Assembly: GCA_040954595.2 (NCBI GenBank)
Contig: CM082583.2
Span: 6,448,001 to 6,512,000 of the forward strand
Source of the DNA: Balanoglossus misakiensis
Lineage: Eukaryota; Hemichordata
Direction: 5' to 3'
Length of the DNA stretch: 64,000 nucleotides
Shown here: positions 12,001-25,800 of the stretch, in pieces
How positions within the stretch are numbered: position 1 is the first letter of the stretch
Layout: every line of letters begins with the position of its first letter
Program-made: the position numbers and the translations under genes
The notes under the pieces: generated by a model
Told to the model about the DNA's origin: nothing
The model's database searches: none
What the model saw: only the letters and a program-made list of their open reading frames with translations

Positions 12001-13680
12001 ATGGCACACCTTAATACTACCGAGGCGTACGGAAACGATACCTCCGCGGAGAATTTCACCAATGCACTCGGTTCCACGACGTACAGGTTAACAGACGCGG
12101 TGTCTCCGACGACCGGCAACTTCAGTGTTTTGAATTTCACCGGGCTGCCGGACGATGTGACAACGTCGACACGGGGCAACTTTTCCATCACTTCCACGGT
12201 GACTGCACACCTGGCCGATGCGATGGACAATGTCACGTTTGCTCCGGATCCAGAAAACACTACCGACATCCCGTTTCTACCAAGCTGGTGGCAAGAATGG
12301 CAATCCATGATCAGTACGATGCTTCCGGTTCTGTACGGATCCATATGCTTCCTTGGTATCGTGGGCAACCTGCTTGTCATACTGGTGTTGCTGCGTTACT
12401 CCAGCATGAAGACGTTGCCGAACGTTTACATCTTGAATCTGGCCCTGGCGGACTTTCTCTTCATGCTGACAATACCCTTCATAGCCTACCAGTTTGTGGC
12501 CGAGCGGTGGATATTTGGCTACGCCATGTGCAAATTCGTCATGTCCTTCGACGGGATGAACCAGTTCACGGGCGTGTTCCTGCTGACGGCGATGAGCTTG
12601 GATCGCTTCGCGGCCTTTTGCTATCCGATGAAGTCTCTGGGTATTCGAACGCTGCGCAACACCAGATTCATCTGCTGCCTCATGTGGGCGTTGTCCGGAG
12701 CCGTCAGTCTGCCCCTCTGGATGTACTCGGAGACCTTCCCGCATCCGGCCGGCAACAACGAGACCATTTGCAGTCTAACCTGGACGAGAGGTGTGCGCAG
12801 GACTTTCATATTGTACGCCTTCATCCTCGGCTACGTTATCCCACTCTTGGTCATTTGCACGTGCTACACCTCCATCATACAAGTCATCCTGAGCAACAAA
12901 CAGCCCGGCGAGAAGGGAATGAGTAAGAGGGGGTCGAAGAGGGTCGTCGTGCTGGTGATAGCGGCCGTGGTGACGTTTTCCGTGTGCTGGCTCCCTTTCT
13001 ACGCGCTGCAGATTAAATTCACTTTCTTTCAAGGCACGTACACGAAGTCGGCTGCAGTTGCCAGCGTGATATCGATATGCCTAAGTTACGGCAACAGTGC
13101 CATCAACCCGATTGTTTACACCTTCGTCGGCAGACACTTCAAGGAGAGCATCGCCCGCCTGCTCTGCTGCAGAGGGGACGTGCACCGGAGATCGCAGAGC
13201 GTGTTCGCCTCCAGCACCCGCGGCAATCACATAGCGCGGCAGCCGACGAAAGGTCTTCCCAGGACAAAGTATATCAGCAGCCAGTCGTTTGAAGGGAACG
13301 CGGACGTGTTGACGTACGATAACAATGCATATCAGCTGAGTGTCAGCGACACCTCGCCGAATCACACTGCGACCGATTGTCCGGAGAGCAAACCCGCCGT
13401 CCCCCGTGGCGAGACTGGGGCGGGGAGCAACCGTTTTAGGGGTGGCGAAAAACTCCACGACAGTCGAACGTCCCTTCCAAATGGAAACATCAACGAAGGG
13501 AAAACCGATACGACAAGTCCCCAAAAAGAAAAGAATCAGAGAACGTCTGTATGTGCATCGGAAATTATTTTGGACGAGGGAATGGACAACGTGGATCAGG
13601 CAATCGAGTTGTCGATCCCAATAGATAAAGATGACAACGTCGTCGACATTGTTGAAACAGCTACCGTGTCTGAGGCATAG
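12001..13680 (+). CDS. Somatostatin-receptor-like peptide GPCR (paralogue 1)
   Basis: Intronless 559-codon frame for a seven-helix plasma-membrane peptide receptor. The ATG at 12001 has a good Kozak context (ACAATGG); the frame is open further upstream but without an ATG. The N-terminal ectodomain (1-100) carries eight N-glycosylation sequons. Helix 1 is about 107-131. Other landmarks are D151 (helix 2), C177 and C257 (disulphide), D184 (3.32), W229, P281, CWLP 329-332 and NPIVY 369-373. The stretch DGMNQFTGVF followed by an LTAMSLDR motif and PMKSL matches the somatostatin-receptor pattern closely. Helix 7 reads YGNSAINP rather than the vertebrate YANSCANP, so allatostatin-C/somatostatin type is the safest name. 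The DRY motif is DRF (201-203). C389/C390 may be palmitoylated. The C-tail of about 170 residues is much longer than in vertebrate SSTRs. Gi coupling is expected from the family, not shown. Confidence 0.92.
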   Translation: MAHLNTTEAYGNDTSAENFTNALGSTTYRLTDAVSPTTGNFSVLNFTGLPDDVTTSTRGNFSITSTVTAHLADAMDNVTFAPDPENTTDIPFLPSWWQEWQSMISTMLPVLYGSICFLGIVGNLLVILVLLRYSSMKTLPNVYILNLALADFLFMLTIPFIAYQFVAERWIFGYAMCKFVMSFDGMNQFTGVFLLTAMSLDRFAAFCYPMKSLGIRTLRNTRFICCLMWALSGAVSLPLWMYSETFPHPAGNNETICSLTWTRGVRRTFILYAFILGYVIPLLVICTCYTSIIQVILSNKQPGEKGMSKRGSKRVVVLVIAAVVTFSVCWLPFYALQIKFTFFQGTYTKSAAVASVISICLSYGNSAINPIVYTFVGRHFKESIARLLCCRGDVHRRSQSVFASSTRGNHIARQPTKGLPRTKYISSQSFEGNADVLTYDNNAYQLSVSDTSPNHTATDCPESKPAVPRGETGAGSNRFRGGEKLHDSRTSLPNGNINEGKTDTTSPQKEKNQRTSVCASEIILDEGMDNVDQAIELSIPIDKDDNVVDIVETATVSEA

Positions 13681-14195
13681 AACGAACAAAGAGAAGACTG
13701 CATTATATGGCATTTGTAATATATCCGATAAACATTTGGTACTTAAACTAGTCTTCGTAACAGTATTAGCTACACTATCGACCAGAAGTATTAAGTACAA
13801 ATTGAATACCACTTTTCATTATGGAATTTAAATAGTTATCGGTGTATATTAATTCCACACAAAAAATATTTTCTATATTAATGTCCGAATTCTATGATGA
13901 GCTGGCACTCATCGATTTAAATAACCATTTCACGCGATTTACACTGTATGGAAGATGAGTTACATGTACATGTGTTTACACGCTTTACGACAACTTCTTC
14001 ATTTTAGACCCTTTTGCGTCACCTGATATACAGTACATGTACATTTGTAGATGTCGTTGCTGGAGAATTCTCCCTCCGCTGAGCGGAGTAACTGAGCTGA
14101 TAACACGAGAAATATATCGCCAGCTGTGCCCTGCGGCTTGGCAATGACTCTAAAATTGAGATAGGAGTCGGTGTATCCCGCCAATTTTCACGTGG

Positions 14196-14201
14196 AATAA
14201 A
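14196..14201 (+). terminator. Candidate poly(A) signal of receptor gene 1
   Basis: First canonical AATAAA downstream of the stop codon, about 0.5 kb away. Plausible, but there is no transcript evidence. Confidence 0.4.
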
Positions 14202-16639
14202 GATAGCGCGGTGTCATTTGTTCCGGAATGACGGATGGTGGTCAGTTTTCTGTATCGAGTGTGTGCTATACATGTATTTCTATTGTCTTTGATCGCGATT
14301 ACTCGTGGAGGGTTGTGTGGGTAGACCACCGCATTGCGGTGTGGCGTCATCGTCTTTCGGTTTCGTTCTATGATAGCTTGTTCTAGTGTCAGTACAAAGA
14401 GACAGATACGATTACTATCAAATGCCCACTTGAAAGAAGATCCGTCAACCTATCTGACATCCGTGAATGTGAATCGGAGGTTGTTCATAATTTTCTGTCT
14501 TCCGTATACTATCACAGAAATGCATGTACAGTACACTTGTACATACCCCCCCGCACACACACCACATATAGACACCGTGACACACCGTTACAGAAGTACA
14601 TATTGTATACGCCTGTGTGCAACCACACACGAGGGGAATAAATGGAAACGCACGATGACAGCAGCGATATAATGTATTTTTGCTTCAAACTTCATCTCGC
14701 AACAGAGATTGGAGCGCTTTTAGGCGTGAAGTGAACTAGGTCATGTTATTTTCTTGTCACCACCTTTTAAAACGACAGTTTATATCGACTATTGCAGTGT
14801 GACGAGCTGGTAATGACTTCTAATATCCAAACTTTTCACCCGGCCGCCATTTTGCTTAATTCTAAATGGTTGTCACGGCAGTAATTGAAATACTCGAAAA
14901 CAACATACATATTTGACTCTTTCAAGCACATGTTTGACCGGGAACTCAGCAAGCATTGCTTTCCATTTGCTGAAACGCGACGGTGAGTACTCGCCAGTAT
15001 TATACTGGTCGATACTGAGGAATGTAATTGTTTTAACGGTGTCCAGACGGTATTTCAGCTACACGCGGGAATCCTTTCCGGCACCGCGCCAGTTTAAATG
15101 AAACTCACTCAAATGGCATTATGCGTATGGTCGAGAGCTAAGAGACAACGTTCCAGAAATCGTCGATTTGGAGGTGATAATCAGCGGCTGCATGTTTCAA
15201 AGCTGCCGACGCCATGGCCACTTATAGTATAGTCAGGCGCCCTCAAACGTGAATTTTGTAACGTCAACAAGTATCACGAGATGAATAGGCCTATGGTACG
15301 TCAAATTACGATCCACCGAATAGATTTTTATCGCCGTTCTGTTCTATAGCGAAAACTACTCCCTGGGAAAGAATCTTAGAATCAATAAAGGTAATCTTGC
15401 AAGAGTCAAAGGGAATCCCGGATTTGTTATCAAATAAATGAATATTGTAGTCTTAAAGAAACACGAAGTTAAATAATATTTCATTGTCTTATCACGTGAT
15501 ATAAGAGTAATTATTAGTGACTCTGACGAAGTACAGCCTTCATTTCATGACGTAGGATCTGTTCGCTGTCACCCCGAAGGTCAAATATAGACGATACGCA
15601 ACTGCTTCAAGTTACTTTAGCGCTGTCAAATATCGTAAATCGAAACAAACCCCATTCTAAAATATCGCATGGCCGATCTTCTGTTTGACCCCCCGTCTAC
15701 ACAGATTCAAATGCCACGGTTTGTTCCCATCACCGCGAATTCCTCACCACAGCACTTATCATATCGTATAACACCTTAAAGTAATGTTTAAAGGTGTACA
15801 CCGTTTCAAAAAACACGCAAAACACGTTTTAATGGCGCTTAAACCGTCACCAATGAAACTTCATTTCGCCACTCCCTTTTAAGAACCAAGGATTCAATTC
15901 TGGTCGCCATGTTACATCTTAAAAGTCTTTTTTAGAGTCACTATGTTTTTTATAGAGACGCGTTGAATATTATATTCCAATTCTTTTATTGATTTGCGGA
16001 AAACATAACCAAACTTATATAATACTAATACATAAGAGAAACGAGGCACGATTAATCCCTTTTCCCTTGGATTAAAAGTTGTAATCGAAGCAATACATTA
16101 TATTATATCAGGTTTGCATTCCATTGAAAAGAGAAAAACATTGCGGCGTTGCTTTCTTCACCCATTGCTGTTCGTAACGCTCTTTGCTTTTCACCGTCCA
16201 ACTGGTTTAGTGACTTAGCGCCGAGGTAGAATACCGGAGGGTCTACATAAGTAACTCAGGCTTTTGCTAATTGTTTGAATCAGTATATATGTACGTGCCT
16301 TATTCAAAGTCTCTGCTGGGACCCTCACTGACCTATAGTTTCAAGGAATTCACCTCGGGCGCAGAGCTTCGTGGAAGCCGTCTAATTTGACCGTTTTGCA
16401 GACTTCCGTCTCTGCGATAACCAACACACTCGCCATTGGGAGTGTGTTAATTACCAAAACTTCTGTTTCCAGTCAATACAGGGTTTTCCCCATCTCTATA
16501 ATCGTCCAGTTTTGCATTGTGGTAAACACTTTTTTCGGGGAAATGAACAAGACAACGGAGTTCATATAAATAACAAAAATACTAGGCATTAGCAAAAAGC
16601 CACTTTTGTTATTTGTACAGCACTTTATCAAATTTCATG

Positions 16640-16722
16640 TTGCACAAGATACGGTGCATCACATCGTTTGTCGTCTTTTACCGGTGCTGTAGGAAGTGTT
16701 GGTTCGAGTCCAATCAGTTTCA
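16640..16722 (+). repeat. tRNA-like fragment with intact T-arm
   Basis: GTTGG-TTCGAGT-CCAAT (16699-16715) forms a five-pair stem and seven-base loop matching a tRNA T-arm, with the B-box sequence GGTTCGAGTCC. The upstream half (TTGCACAAGATACGG) resembles an A box only loosely. This is probably a decayed tRNA-derived element, not a functional tRNA. Confidence 0.3.
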
Positions 16723-17759
16723 TATTAAGTAAAAATCGTTACTAAGTATTGTTTAGGAATTATAATGCAAAGAAAGGTACAGGTGCACTGTAAAGCAAAC
16801 GCCCGTCATTGATCATACGAACCATTGCCATTTAATCACAGACAGCAGAAGTTTCTATAGTTTAAGCTTAGCGAGATTCGTACAAATTTCAAACGTTGGT
16901 AAACCCTATTAAGATAGGCTTCCGTCAGAGATCGTGTTTAAACAATGAATTTGAATTTTGCACTGACAATTACGCTGGGAGTTCTCACGACGCAAGCAGT
17001 TGTTAATGTTGTCCTTCACGCGGAGATTTGAATTCGTACCTGCATTTTGCTCAATCGCGGGAAGGCTAGATTGAAATACCAACCGCCGTGTGGCAGAATC
17101 TGTGGTAGACGTGATACACATTCAGCGCAACCATTTAATCAGACGAAACCGGTGCAAGTCGAATTGGTAATTGGTTTTGTATTATCGTCTTTGACTTTTA
17201 GGTTAAAGATCAAAAGTTGTCTTTCATCAATTTGCCTACGCGCAGACATTCTGTCATCACTGTGATTTACAATCATCTGAAGACACGCTTGCACTTTGAA
17301 GCAATATATATTTAACATACGTATACGTAATTCGTATCTCTGTCTCCTCCCAAGTGAATCATACGTGTTTACACTCGAGGACGAACGCAATGTATGCAGA
17401 TGGGTTTTCAATAATGCCATTAAATATTTCATAGCTGACAATTCTGTGTGGAGCAATTTGTCTGTGCTATCATCGCTAGAAAAAGGCAAATAACTTCAAT
17501 TGGATACCGCAAACACTGTCTACACGACTGTATATATAATTAGAAAGTAGGTATAGCCTACGCAGGTAGCGACGTGTTCGGTCAGAGGTCACCGTTCTCT
17601 TTGTTTGTCATGGCTAACGTTCCGTCTTCTCGTTAAATCGCAAGCGAGCAATTTGTAAATCAATAATGCGCATGTACAGAATTGATTGATGAGATCGTCT
17701 TGTTGCTCCGAAGAAGCTTTGGTTTCAACCATGCAAAATACGCAATTCAGTATTATTGT

Positions 17760-17856
17760 ACAACACTACACTACACCACACCGCATCACATCACACCACA
17801 CAACACCACACCACACCACATCACAACACAATACACCCAACCAAGACACACCACAT
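17760..17856. repeat. Imperfect CACAC-type simple repeat
   Basis: About 100 bp built from CACAC, CACAT and CACCA pentamer-like units. Low-complexity DNA with pyrimidine/purine strand bias. Confidence 0.8.
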
Positions 17857-19783
17857 GCACTTCTGAGTTTGACAGCTCCGAAAATTCAAGTCCCGCTAAA
17901 TGTGTGACAATATACAAGAGCAATCTCTGGGTGAACCTATATCGCTGTACCACTCCAAACATGAAAAATAAGGTGAATAAGTACGTTGATTAAGATATGT
18001 GGTTTCAATTGTGCTTTTTAAAATAATTCTGGCACTTGACGCTCATGCTTTTGTTTGTATGTTGACAACAAATCAGTCACACATGCGCCCTACTAGTTTT
18101 CTTTTCGAGTACTGCAGCTTACACCCCAATTCTATTACTTCCGTGACATTTGAAATCGATTTCTGCGACCCCCTCCCCTCGCCCTCCAGCCCAGAAATTA
18201 ATCAAATATTCGATCAGACATTTGTTCTTGCGACACTGAAAATAATCATTATGGAAATTCTGGAAGAGTCTCAAGCCGTTTTCATTATTTCCACGAGGAC
18301 AGCATAGGCTTTTCGATTTAAAGCTCCGTTAACTGTAATTTTTAGCCATTTTTCAGTACTCTTGTCTTGTGCATTAACTGTAATTTACTGTTCGACTTTC
18401 TAAAGCATGATGAAATACCCAATATGTAGCTTATCAATACAGCCCGTATATGTCACACTCAGTGTTGTTATTGTTGATAATTGAATTCAGGGTTTGACTT
18501 GAATTCATTTGCCAGTACTAAACAAAAACCCATTTCTCGTTTCCTCATGCTATACATTGTCAAGCACTTCAAACAGAATATTCGACATATGGCATGTTAC
18601 ACGCAGTAGGACAGGCTACTTGTTTAATCCTACATCAAGAATACTGAACCGGCAGCTATGAACTGCTTAAATTGTTACTTTAAACTGAGAGTCTATACAC
18701 GAGCACTTGGTTTACGTTTTTCAAAGATGGATATGATGAATTGCGTTTGACATTTGAAGCAAGAGGGCATGGAGATGTCATACTGATTTGATTTGTACAG
18801 CGCGCAGGCAAACGAGGTGGTAGGCCAACAGACTAGGATCAGACTGTCAATATTAGCCTTCAAGGTATTATGCGGCATATTGATCGCGGAGCCAATAGAT
18901 CGTTGTAACACGTGTGGATGTGATGACCAGTAATAGGGGCATAAAACGAAAGACTCTTTATGTTATACGTATTTACATTACAGAACGCCTAAGACACACG
19001 CTGTCGATTCCAAGCAGCAGTTCAAGTAACTTATAATAGGAGTATTCTGCTCACGTAGTGACAACATTTGCATATTGGTTGACTGAAACCGCGTTATCTG
19101 TTACCGGCCCCATGTGATTCTCACGTAATCTTTATGTAAAACGAATATTGTATTTATTACACAATCAAACCCAGTAAAGGAAAATTAGAAGGTCTGGTGG
19201 ATCAAACGCTAACCTCAAATGGTTATTTGCTTGCTTACGGTCACAAGTAAATGAGTCCCCAGAAACGTGTGAACATTCCCAAAAGTCGAACAACTCCCTC
19301 TGGAAGTAATGAGGGTAAAGGCTTTTTTATTGGACATTGACCCCTATGTCTGCGGCCACAAACACAGCCGGTAGAATACCATTCGATCGTGCAACGTTTG
19401 CTGTGCCGCTGGTGAAACAATTCGCAAGTTTTGAATAATTTCACACTTGCACAAATATTATTCAAGTAAACGTTGGTGACACAGGATTTCCCTAACCCAC
19501 CATGTTGCTTTATAGCGGCTGTTGATATGACGTCACAGAATCCTTGGAAACGGACAAAGCTGGTGGATACATTCGTTTGGTAACAGAAAGCGCTATGTAC
19601 TTGGATTCCCATTGTACACTACACGCGCTTGGACGCCATACGTGGACACCAGCCGTACATCTGTACATCCGAAACCTCATCACCGAATATATACCTTTAC
19701 TTAGTTATATTTAGTTTAGACCCCCTATCGGATTGTATCTTTGCCAGATGAGTTAATAAGCAACGCCGTTTACAATAGCGTCC

Positions 19784-19804
19784 CTCTCTCTCTCTCTCTC
19801 TCTC
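19784..19804. repeat. (CT)n microsatellite
   Basis: Uninterrupted alternating CT of 21 bases. Confidence 0.9.
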
Positions 19805-22800
19805 CCGGCGAAGCCTTTTCTTCTGCTTCTTCTTTTGTGCTATACCGACTGGATGTTTTGACGGTAAAGTGATTCTGATAACGGGTGGTCTATCTCTCCG
19901 CTTGGGTAGCACGTGATTGGTACCATTTGCCTTCAGGTGCATACAAACCGCAATCCGCCATCCAAACATTGTCACGCGTTTAGCTTTGACACTGTGATGC
20001 ACTATTCTTACAATGATGCTGCTCATTCACCGGTTGGCTGCAAGGAATTTTTTTTCTGGTTACTTGCAGATGCTTTTCGAATATCCTCTTTTTATAAAAG
20101 GTTTCATAATGTGCGATTTTCAGAGTAATTTGTAGAGCTGGTCTGAGATATGTGGAGGAAGTGATGTGGAAACTTCCTTATCGACAGCTCAAATCATAAT
20201 GATGGCGCTATTTTGTGATCCCCTCATATCGATACCGTCTCCTGTCAATCATCGATGAGTCATGACCCAAAGTATAAGCATTCGGGGAATAGTTAGTGTC
20301 GTGTTGCTTGACTGATTTGTCCAACGTCTTTGAATGTTTCGAAACGTTCGATATTTAAACGTTGCCATCACTGCCGTCACATCATCCTTTAACGGGAATT
20401 AACATCGTTAGGCGATGAACAGTTTGCTCTCGGATCAACGTTAACACTTTTTACTCGCTGGCAGACGAGCAGACAAAGACACCTGACAGATTCAAACTGA
20501 GGCAATAGCGTTGCAAGGGTATCCCGTTATATATCCGGGAACTTGAACGATTTGCACGGCCTTTTACATGCAATATGTACGCACACTGACAAAGAACAAG
20601 TGGCATAGAGTGCGGGTAGTCCAAGTATAGGATAACTAAATGTGAATGTGAATCTAACCCACAAGTGGTCACCATGACATTGAAAAGTTGAATCCCGGGG
20701 AAGAATTGTTTCCGTTGGGGTTGTGAGTAGCCCGGCCCATTGACTTCAATTTAACTGACACAACCAGATGACAAAAATCATTTGCGATATTTGTAGAGAG
20801 ACACAGTATATCATTTAGTGTCAGCGGCACTCAGCATCGCTGTACATTACAGTAACGCAGATGTAAAAAAAAACGCGATGGCCTACATCTATTTGCCTGA
20901 AGGTGTCACATTTTAAGACGACGTAGCCAATTCCGGGAATTATTGTATCGTGGTTTGGAATTGTGGGGCACTGCGGCCTCTTTTGGTGGCTTTGAGTACC
21001 CCCTAGGTTGGCAATCGTGAATTGTCTATATCCAGTCTAATCCCGTCTGCCTCTTCATTTTTACGCATCTTGGGTACATGTATGTGCGTGGAGAGAAGCT
21101 TTCATTTTTAAATGCAACGTTTTTAAATCCCTGCCTGCGAGGTGATCAAAATAAAAAAAAAGTTCTAAAAGATTTTGCCGTAATATATATATCTGCAGGG
21201 AGTTGGCAAAAAGTTTGCCGCGCACCATCCGTGTAATTTTGCTTACCGTGTATGGCGGACATAAAACTTGCATGAAACATAATTTCTTATAATGAGCCTA
21301 CTTGTAATGGAGAACGGAAAATTCGCATTGGTGACGTATTACGTCCTATAGGCAGTGTCAAGCGAAGAATCTTGGAGCCATTCTTACCTCTCTATGAATA
21401 CCCACGTTAGTCAGATTTGCTGTTCTTCCCTGTTTCCCATTAATCCCATTGCTCCCCCTCGAAAATATATAAACATATAAGTGTGTATTTAGAGTAAACT
21501 AACCCTACCTTTTCTGCGTCATCAATACATCTGACCTGTGGCCTTCGTTACCACATATAGCGTTCTCTTTCGACGACTCGTGACACCCGAGTAGTCCAGG
21601 CAAATTGCTGGTACAAATGCGACTTTAATGAAGTAAAGGCAAAGAATCGTCGGTGGAGCGTTCACTACAAATTGCAGCACTTATCGTGAATGGAAAGTTG
21701 CTTGAAAAATTTGGGGAAATTGGCACCTCCGTTTCTATACGGCGTGATGTAGTAACGCGCCCGGGCATGCATGGATAACCACACTCATGCCTACAACGAC
21801 TCAAGAGAACTATTCTAACAAAAACGATCTATTTCGCAACGTTCTGTCTGTCATGTTTGACCTATAAGCACGCCCTTCGCTCAAACTTCACGAATTCACA
21901 ATGTTTTAAATATACACCTGCGTACTGCCCATTGCTATTTATAAATAAATTATATCAGCGTCGGTTTGTATTCCTATCATTGTGAAGTCGTTGTCTGGCA
22001 TGAAAGAATTGCCCGTTTTTGCTGATGAATAAGTTAAGTCATTGCCTTTTAACCATTTATCCTTCGGGTCGAAGTGTCGGTGGTATATCAGCAGGCATGC
22101 GTTCTTTATTAACTTCTATTCGCATATATACGAACAGTTCCACTTTAGAAGAAGAGATGGTACGGTCATGCTGTTCTACTTTCGGACAGAGTATTAAAAT
22201 AGAACATGTATATTGTCAACTTTTATTGGCTGCATCGGCTTTGAAGATATTATGTAACATTCAAATTTTCATGGTGCAGAGAACTCATCATCATACCCGT
22301 GGAACTTTATTAATATGAGTGAGGGCATATTACATGTAATTGTGATCACAACATCGTTGAAGCGGTGCTTTGAAACCACACTTATTTTATACACACATTC
22401 ACAGTTTTCTTAGTTGAAATGAAATGAAAGGTGTCCATGTCGAGCGAAGAGCGGCGTTTTAAGATCAGTGAAGCGCAGCTAATGCCAATGTGCGGCGGGC
22501 GTTGCCATGGATACAGCGCCACGTCCCAGATCCTGCATATTTTTGCGGGGAAAACGCCACAAGGCTATTCTAATTAACGGAAGCACCGCGAGGTAATGCA
22601 GGTTCAATGTACACCAAGCGGAAGCGTGAAATGCACGCTCCGCGGATACACTGGGCATGATGTGGCAGTTACGTACTGTGTGTGGAGAATGTAAGGCACT
22701 CCCGTCGATCGCATTCGCTGGGAAAGATTTTCGTGAGAATTTTATAGATGGGGGTTTCAGCAAGGCATATAATGTCGCCTAGTCTTCATTACTAATCATC

Positions 22801-25800
22801 CATAGTCTATACAATGACTGTACAATTCACAGGCATAAAACATCACCCTCCTCTGCTCTCCAGAATCGGTTGCACACCGGACCTGTCGGGCAATCAGGAG
22901 ATACACTTTCGAAAAAAAAACCTCCCCCGCTTTTCTCATGACTTTCAAATGGATATGCTTCGGAGGTAGACAGTACCTTGTATTTTGATCCACTTCGTTT
23001 ACGAGAAGGCAATCATGTAGCTTTGTGGAGGGAGAAAGAAACTACGAAGTGTATCTCGGGGCGATAGGTGTTCCACAATCAACATGAAAGCTCACTCTGG
23101 AGTGCGGGCCCTGTTTCTGATCATGCGAATCGTGATGTTCAGCCGACCAGTGTTACGGTTTAACGAATTTCACAGAGACGTAGTATACAGGCGAGACTGT
23201 CTCAAGAAGCTTTCATCGAAATTGTTAGCGGTGGGAGTTGTCGAGGAAGGTGCTTTGCGTAGTGTGTGCCGATGAGATTATATGCCTGTTCACTGCGAAC
23301 GGGAATAGACGCGAGTTTTGCTCGCGAAGCCGTTTTAATACGACCGTATCCACGTCGTTGTCGTGTATTCATAATACATATAATATTATCGGGAGGGCCT
23401 ATCTGTGAAATGTTGTTTTTATACCACCAAAGTATCTTACTTTATGTTAGTAGTTTTTCCCTCTTAATATAGACATCACTTCGTACATTACCGACTCATA
23501 TTCCTGTGACGTAAACAGCATTTACAAATGTATTTGAATGGTAACCACCTTCAGAGAGGGTGATTTTGCTCGGAAAACCGTTTTCCCTATTCCTACAACT
23601 AATGAATGAATACCACACTTATCAATCACCTTTCTCCGAGCATGATCACACGAGATCTGACACATAGTCACGTTGATAATTGGCTATATAGACTAATTAG
23701 GCAGATCGACGCTTGAAACAATATCGCCACACTGATTGAGTGATACACCGGGTTCGCCCCAATCGGTGGCAAAGATATCCGCTTACAAAATATCGCGTTT
23801 CTCCCAATTTAGATGATATTATTAACCTTTCAAACTTGTTAACATCAAAGGCAAAATAAATACCTTAAACACTCCTCTAGATAAACATTACGAGCAATAC
23901 CAGAGCATAAACGTTCTCAGCGTGCTTCAAACTAATGTAGCAGCTATGACATGGAAAGGCGACAGGTGATTTCAGCACGAGACGGAACATTCATGATATT
24001 GAAAACTCACAGGCAAATTTATGATAGAAGATTCAAATAATAGTCATTTACTGGAAGGCGCCGTATGGTTTCCAAGTAAGTACATCGACACGAACATTTC
24101 CCTGTATCTTTAGCTGTTTGAAATGGGCACGAGTTCAAACGAACACCAATCAATTCGACGAAAAGTTATCGAGGAAGCCGTGAGAACGCTCGAGAAAGCT
24201 TACGTTGACGGGGAATAAGATATTGGATTGGCAAGAAACTAATATAGGAATGATTGAAATCGTATCACTAGGATATTAGATAAATTAATGGTTAAGATAT
24301 CCCTGAAATATAAGTGGTAAAGTTACGTATAGAAAATTCGGCACGTACATGTATCATGGGCCTGTCTGTATTCAAAACCAGTGTTTGCATCAAAATTGTA
24401 GCCATGTTAAATCGAGTATAGTCTTGGTAAAGGGTGGTCTTCTGATCCGCGTCCAAATTTAGTGTCCAATGACGATCACCAGCGGTTCGGTGATACAATT
24501 GTAACCGGTAAGTGTGCGATAGCATGCGTATTTGGTACATTTTAGGGAGACGTAGAAGTCCATTGCCAACTTTCAAGTGTGTATAATGTTTGATGGCATG
24601 CGCAATGCATGGGTACATTAAAAAAGCTCTTTCGTTTGGTAGGTTCTTGAGATCAAATATAATCGCTTACAGTGTCTAAAACTGAAAGTTTAAAATTAAG
24701 CTACGTACTATACAGCTGGGCCATGTGTGTTTCCTTTACTGATATTCATAGATCTGTTTCAATGCAAACGTGAGGCAGAGGTTCCTTGCATGTTACGGTG
24801 ATTTGCTTTATACAAGGAGCTATGCCTCCGGGATTCCCGGCATTCTCGCAATTTTTGCACGCTTTCTGTCTTCCGTTCTGCATTTCTATTGACCTTATGA
24901 ACCACCAAAATTATTTTTATCTTCATGAGACTTCGACAGACTGACGTATAGGCCTAATTGCGGCCTCCATTGTGGTTTCTATCTTCGCCTGTCCCTCTGC
25001 GATACTCAGGCAAAGAGTGTCACATAAGAATATTGGCGCTTCTCTGTTCTGCAGTAATCAAATGAAGTCGTCCTAGTTTGTGGCGTATGAATTTTGCATC
25101 CCCTTTGCTGCCTGGTGCCAGTTTTTTTCTCGCCGCGGTGAGTGTGAATGTTTCCAATGCTCGCTTTTTCTTCTGAAGGTTTTCACATTAGGCACAGGAG
25201 ATTCCGGATACGGATAATATACTGCGTGTGTTTCATGTGTCATGTTGGGCGCAGCTTGTCGTTTCATATTTTGGGCAAAGCATCGCGAGGAAACGTAGCT
25301 GTGGATACGCAGTATCCATGCGGCGGTTGTGACGTGTGCAAACACATAGAGCGGTCACGCAACCTTTATACGTTGTTTAATTTTTTTGCGCCGGTGGTGA
25401 CGGCTTGATCCCAGAAGGGTAATTTTGAGTAGGGGTTAGCAGCCTGAAACTCCACCCACTCCAAAACCAAAATTTTAGAATTGGTTTGCCCGCTTCTAAA
25501 TCTCAGGTTTTACGATTTCACGTCAAAATATGCAGCAGAAGAAACTGATTCCGCGTTTTGGAGTTAGACATCCCAGCTGATACCGGGTAATTCAACACGA
25601 ATGAAAGCGATATGGCATATCACGTATACATTGTATGTACATGCATACACCATTGCATCTATGCGTCCATAGCTATTTAAAGTGCCTTTTCCAGTAGCTG
25701 ACGAACCTACAAATGTATTAGTTTATCCATTCATGCAAATGTAGATGGAGAATATGCCTCGAATCTCTGTTACTTGAACATAAAAGAATAACAAAAGGGT

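Noticed and set aside
11976-13812. Antisense and out-of-frame open frames over receptor gene 1 (up to 243 codons)
   Set aside because: Shadows of the G+C-rich coding sequence; no motif of their own. The same applies to 31725-32410 over receptor gene 2.
19241-19612. 123-codon minus-strand frame
   Set aside because: Cys-rich in part but without a spacing pattern that I recognise; no signal peptide or splice support.
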